NCBI GenBank assembly: GCA_022575985.1 | Contig: JAKSXM010000141.1 | Location: 248,001-312,000, forward strand | From: Anagrus nilaparvatae | Lineage: Eukaryota > Arthropoda > Insecta > Hymenoptera > Mymaridae | DNA: 64,000 nucleotides | Reading direction: 5' to 3' | Shown: one piece after another, positions 58,934 through 64,000 of the stretch | How the letters are laid out: every line of letters begins with the position of its first letter | Numbering within the stretch: the stretch's first letter is position 1 | Made by a program: the position numbers and the translations under genes | Notes under the pieces: generated by a model | The model's input: the letters and a program-made list of their open reading frames with translations, nothing else | Told to the model about the DNA's origin: nothing | Databases searched by the model: none

Positions 58934-59183
58934 AACATGGAACATGTTCACTGGGGTATTTGAAAAAGTCTGGCTTTGCAGGGGGTGGGGGTGAAATGGA
59001 TTTAGAATATTTTCAATTTAGGGACTTAGAATAATTTAAGTGAGAGTTATAGCCTTATCAGGACCTGATAAGAAGAAGAACTTAGAATAGGTTTATGGAC
59101 TTATAGATAATTTATATTTCGGGATTTATCGTAATTTCGGTTTTTGGATTTATTACTGTTATGACTGAACATGTTCCACGATA
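58934..59183. repeat. ATGGAACATG inverted-repeat element
   Basis: ACATGGAACATGTTC on the left faces GAACATGTTCCA on the right. Between them are short units of the TTTAGGGACTTAGAATA type. Related left ends occur at about 17538, 29136, 49551 and 50519. Confidence 0.6.
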
Positions 59184-60208
59184 GTTGATTATCTGAACAT
59201 ACAAACCAGTTAATAATTTTTTTAAAAATGTTTTTTAATGGTTTTATAACGAACTTTGAATAACGGTGACGTGAAGCTAATATTTACCAAAAAACTTTAG
59301 TGGCATAAAATCCTTAAAAATCTATAAGAACCTTTTGACACGGGGAATCATCGATTTTTTTTTTACCTTGACCATAATTTTGTGCTACTTATTCATGGAA
59401 TTCCCCAAATATCTTTATATACAATTTTTGGATTTGATACTTAATTTTTTGAAAATTTTTTACGTTAAGCATTAATAAACAGCAATATTTTTTTTCTTGG
59501 ATGTAGTACTTCATTTTTTCCTATGAAATTAATAATATCTAGATTATTGTTTTTACTTGATATCTCCAATCTAATACTTAATTTTTGGAACATTTTTCTT
59601 CCAAATTTTTTACATAAAAACATTTTAATATTTGTTACGTCCAATTATAATATTTATAATAATTTTTTCGACCTTCTTAAATCGAAAAGATTTATTATTG
59701 GTCTAGCAAGGTCGAAAAAAATTTAAAAAACACCATTATTTTTTTTCTTTTTTGACGTAGTACCTAATTTTTTTCTATAAAAGTATTAATATAATATGGT
59801 TTTATTGTTTTTACTCGATATCCCCAATCTGATATTTAATTTTTTGGAAATTTTTTTCTCAAAATTTTTGCTACCAAAAAATACAAGAAACACCATTTTT
59901 TTTTTCTATTTGGATGAAGTACTTAATTTTTTTTAATGAAACTATTAATTCAAAAAACATCATTTGTTCTCGATTTCTGAAATTTTTATCTCAAAATTTT
60001 TTAAATAAAATAAAAAATAAACTAAATTTTTTCTTCTTTTTTTTTATGTAAAAAATCTCATTTTTCCATTAGATTTTAAACTAACAATATCAATGATAAG
60101 ATCATTTTTAGTTTTTCTTATGATATTATACTTTCTTAGGTAAAGTAGACCATTAAGACCACTTTGTTATTGCTAATGAGAAATCATAGCGCCAATTACT
60201 TGGCAGCG

Positions 60209-62261
60209 TTTTTTTTTAAATTCTTTGAGGTTTAGTATGCAGATGTTTCTCACTTATTTACTAAGAATTGTTTTGAGCCCTAGATAAAAAGTTTCATTGA
60301 GTGAATTTAAAAAATATTACTTATTATGTTTTGGGTCATTAATGCCAATAATTTCAGATCTATGCAATGTGGATTAAAATTTGGAATGTTTCTCTTTCAA
60401 AAGCATTCAATTTTATTGAGGAGAGATAAAAAGAAATTTTTTGAAGGGAGTCTGGGTTCGCGAACCTTTGAAAAATTAAATTTTAAATAATTGTTTATAA
60501 AAGAAAAGTAAATAATCTTTTTAATTTATAAACAAAAATTTATAATTTATAACTCAAAGGGTTGATTAAAAAATTTGAAATTGTCATTCCCCCTAAAATC
60601 AAAAGCTATTTACATGGGACGAGTGCATTTTTGTTTCAAATGTTCTAACCAAGAATGTCATGAACGTATTAGCAGAAATTTATTGATTAGTTTCTATTTT
60701 ATTTCATTTTCTAATACTAAATCTTGAAAAGAATTATTAGCATAGTTTTAATATATATTAGTTTAAAAATAAGCTAAACATAGTGTGAAAAGAGCATCCT
60801 TAAATTATTTTAAAAAAAGATACTTATTATAATGTCAATCACTTTCATTTTGACTATAGTTATTTTTAAAAAATATACTTAATAAGTTCCTTTTATTATT
60901 TATTTATACTATTAACATTTAGTGACTTTTTTTAAATTAAAAATTTATATCAATGCCTGTTGCTTTTAATAAACTGTTGATTCGCGATAAGATATTCGCG
61001 ATAAGATAATTTTTAATGCATTTATTAAAAGGTGTGAGTTTTTTTTTTAAACACTGTAAAAAGTAGTTACTCTCTTGGATAAATAAAAAAAATAGATTAT
61101 TTTCAAAATGTTGAAAAAATTCCAAAAAAATGCAAATTTACGAAAAATAATTGTAAATATACAAGCTTTATCGACGAAAAATAACATAACTTCTATTTTT
61201 TTGTAACTATGGTTTAAAACTTTTTAAAGAATATGTTTAATGTTGTATTAATGTGTCTAAGTCACTATTTAAACTATATATTATTATTCTTTTATATATC
61301 CGTCTAGTGACTAACGTCAATACCTGGTACGTCAATATTTTTTGCAAAGTATTTTTTTTTTATTAATGATTACTGCACTTTCAAAAACCATGTAAAATGA
61401 AAAAGAAAGTCTTAAAGAGTTGGCATGTTTTAATATATTTAAAAAAAAACGCTGCCAAATTATTGGCATTACAGTTCCTCAAGCAATGAAAAAATATTCT
61501 CCAGTTGAAAAGAATTTTGGCCATGAATCGAAATAATCTTCAGCACTGTAAATTAAGAATGTGGCAGTTTAAATATAAGAAATGAAAATCAATCAAATTA
61601 TCTAGAGAAGCTGATCTTAAAATTATAGTGCATATAAGACACGTTGTATAAAGAATGGATTCAAAAAAATATATTTACTTTCAACTGATACTGATTTTAG
61701 ATAATATTTATTTCGAAAATAATCAATTTTTTTTGTCTATCTGAGAGCTACTTTTTACTGTGTAAATATTATCATTTAAATTCTATAATTTACTGATAAA
61801 AAAAATAAATATTATTGTTATGGTATGGAAGAGTAATAAAAATGTCTATAAGTAAAATGAGGGAGAGGTGATTGGTTCCTTTTCTTAATTGAAAAATTTT
61901 TTTTAATGAATAAATGATACTGCGTATACTATTCTTTATTTATACAAAATTGTTCTTCAAAGTTTATTTTTAATGAAAATATTTTTTTAATGTGTTGAAA
62001 TATTTTTTTTAAAATTGTATTAATCTTTTTAAAAAAGTATTATATTGATAAAAAATAAAATTTCGTAATCAATAAGATTATAAACTCGAGAGTTTCACGC
62101 GTCGTTCAGATGTTATTAATATCGAATACTGTTATTTTGAAGTTTTTTTAATAATATTTAAATAGAAATAAGTTGAACATAAAATTTTTTTTCTTCTATT
62201 TAATTTTAATATATTATTTGAAAGAATGCTAAAAGCACTTATTTGATCATTATATGTATTA
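60209..62261. other. A+T-rich region without genes
   Basis: No host gene is recognised. A CGCTGCCAAATTATTGGCAT end occurs near 61449. Short frames such as 60937-61125 look like chance. Confidence 0.45.
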
Positions 62262-63264
62262 GGGTGTTTCTTATTTCCCAAATTGACCGTAGAGGAAAAT
62301 ACTGGCTTGAATATGATACTTCGGGTAATAAAACTATTTTCTAAAAAAAAATTTTTTACCTATAGACTAATTTAGTGTGCCGATTTGCAAATGAAAATCG
62401 GTAAAAATACGAAAAAAGGTTTTAAAACGTTTTAGAAAGCTTTTAGAAACCTTGCTAAAAACTTTTTACTACTAAAATGTACTAAAAGCTTGTTAGTACC
62501 AAAATATCAAAAAAAAATGTAAATTATAGCATATTTTATATTTGAATTTAATTTAAAATTTACAGCCGTCTATAAAGCAAATATCCACGGCATTTGCAAT
62601 TTATACATTGATTTCTTAAAAAAATGATTATTTCTTATTTTAGTGAAGAGGCAATCAAAAAACAGCTTTTATAACTGGTCAAAAATCTAAAAATAACCTC
62701 TCATCTTATAATTTACAGTTTCTTTTAGATATTTTGTTACTAACAAGTCTTTAGAACATTTTAGTAGTAAATAGTATATTAAGTATCAAGGGCGCAAAAG
62801 TTTAGGCCTGATATGCCTTCACGCTAGTGTCTAAAGTATTTCGCCCATGGTGCTATTTTTTGCTCTACTGGGCTTAAAACGCGTGCTGAAATTTCACAAA
62901 AAATTTTACGCCCGGGCGGGAAAAAAATAGTGTAAGCACCATGCGCGAAATACTTTAGACACTAGCGTGAAGGCATATCACTCGTACCCGGCTTCGCCAA
63001 GCGCTCGTACTAGTGCTCACGTTATAGTGCCAAAACTTTTACGCCATTGATACTGAATATACTATAGCAAGATTTCTAAAAGCTTTCTAAAACGTTTTTA
63101 AAACCTTTTTCCTATAATAATTTTTATCGACTTCATTTGCAAATCGGCACACTACATAAAATTGCATGTAAAAATTTTTATTTTAGAGATTAGTTCTTTT
63201 ACCTGAAGTATCATATTTGGGCTGGTATTTTTCTCTACGGTCAGTTCGGGAAATAAAAAACACC
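62262..63264. mobile_element. 1-kb palindromic element, GGGTGTTTCTTATTTCCC ends, TTA duplication
   Basis: Ends GGGTGTTTCTTATTTCCC and GGGAAATAAAAAACACC are flanked by TTA (62259-62261 and 63265-63267). The complementarity continues through GACCGTAGAG, GATTTGCAAATG and AAAACGTTTTAGAAAGC to a centre near 62890. TTA duplication and a GGGTGTTT end are the pattern of PIF/Harbinger-derived MITEs. No transposase. Confidence 0.82.
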
Positions 63265-63480
63265 TTAAAATGTATATACTTAAAAAATTTACCGGTATTA
63301 ATTTAGTCTAGGCAGGATGACTTTCTGAAAATCAATTTCATGTTTAAATTTGCTGTGTGTATTTAAGTTGTTGCGACTACAATTATTTTGGGTCAACATA
63401 TTCTTTGCGTTTTCCAATCCTGATACCCAATTTCCTAGAAGTTTGATCTGTATACTTATGATCACACGGTTTATAATTTT

Positions 63481-63711
63481 TTAGACTACTCCTGAATTTT
63501 CACCTTTGTTTATATAATAATTGTAATTGACTAAAGGCCCAGGTATAGACACTTGTCTCTCTTGGAGTATGGCTTTATACAAGTGAATATTTTTTTTATT
63601 ATACACCTGTAATAATAAAAAAATAAAGAATGAAAAAATAAAGTGTTTTAAATTTAAAAAAGTGTCAAAAACTTGATGAAAAAAGAACCAACCAATCAGA
63701 CTCAAATTCAT
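63481..63711 (-). other. Possible coding exon, unrecognised
   Basis: An ATG frame (MNLSLIGWFFFHQVFD) runs through a hydrophobic stretch. Within it TTATTTTTTTATTATTACAG looks like a splice acceptor, after which the frame reads VYNKKNIHLYKAILQERQVS. Either the whole is a chance frame or the part before 63610 is an intron end. No family is recognised. Confidence 0.2.
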
Positions 63712-63933
63712 TCTTTTCTATTAAATCTTTTACAATTAAAATTAATAATGTATATTGTATATAAACAGCGCAAAAGCAAAGAATTTAGAATTCAATACCA
63801 AATAATGTAGTTAGCAAAAATTCTTTTTCATTGCAATTTTGGAATTTCATTCAGGCTAAAAAATTATGATAATCAGAAGTAAGAAATTCAATCAAAGTTC
63901 TTTCACTTTTGTACGTAACTTACGTTTTCAGGT

Positions 63934-64000
63934 GCGGACACCATGAATATTTTAGCTCTTTTTCAAAAAACTATCCCATTATTTGCTAATTTTTTCTATC
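63934..64000 (+). other. Possible start of a coding exon running out of the window
   Basis: CTTACGTTTTCAG is a good acceptor and is followed by GTGCGGACACCATGAATATT, an ATG in good translation context opening MNILALFQKTIPLFANFFY up to the window edge. Too short to identify. Confidence 0.25.

Larger units (their letters stand above)
58765..60208 (-). repeat. CGCTGCCAA-family element, reverse copy
   Basis: The end CGCTGCCAAGTAATTGGCGC lies at 60208 reading leftwards, followed by the same diverged internal repeats (TACGTCC, TGATATCTCCAATC types). The far end has GGCATATAAGCACGTTTTGA (58827-58846), which matches 42964-42983 in reverse. A GTAT microsatellite (58850-58887) takes the place of the AC tract. 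It also holds another inverted repeat at 58934-59183. The terminal GAGGAACC hairpin is not recognisable here. Confidence 0.6.

Overview
The window looks like nuclear DNA of an arthropod, most likely an insect. It is roughly three quarters A+T by eye, its genes have introns with GT-AG borders, it carries fragments of R1-clade and CR1/Jockey-type non-LTR retrotransposons, and its host genes are MATH-BTB proteins and an insect-type Toll receptor. Extreme A+T richness plus MATH-BTB expansion would suit a parasitoid wasp, but that is inference. I saw no tRNA, rRNA or CRISPR.

Layout. 1-13429: an R1-clade LINE scrap, a 5.5-kb foldback element (668-6134) built of nested palindromes, a decayed reverse transcriptase (minus strand), two inverted-repeat elements with CACTG-type ends, and one intact MATH-BTB gene (MB1, 11225-12494, minus). 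13430-33378 and 33374-57414: two direct tandem copies of one large segment (units I and II, 20 and 24 kb). Each carries, all on the minus strand, two MATH-BTB genes followed by the 3' part of a Toll gene. The junction shows a 5-bp microhomology (GAAAT). 57415-64000: the 5' exons that complete the unit II Toll gene, then repeat-rich DNA.

Host genes. MB1, MB2 (unit I), MB3 (unit I) and MB5 (unit II) are intact; MB4 (unit II partner of MB2) has a 1-nt deletion that makes a stop near codon 41. MB5 carries an MB2-like stretch inside an otherwise MB3-like gene, a gene-conversion signature. The unit II Toll (about 916 codons in my six-exon model) is intact. The unit I Toll lacks its first exons because the duplication breakpoint cuts the gene, and it also has a frameshift and a damaged TIR box 1. 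MATH-BTB proteins normally serve as substrate adaptors for CUL3 ubiquitin ligases and Toll receptors signal in immunity and development; a functional link between the two families here is not shown.

Mobile DNA. Comparing the two units gives empty sites, so several insertions can be placed to the base: 37140-38869 (4-bp AATC duplication), 38956-40142 (5'-truncated R1 LINE, AAATTTCT duplication), 25981-27387 (TA), 53110-55744 (CA). Element 53261-54667 (ACAT) sits inside 53110-55744, with the empty site on the opposite arm of the host palindrome. The last Toll intron is almost entirely palindromic. None of these inverted-repeat elements shows a transposase gene, so all look non-autonomous.
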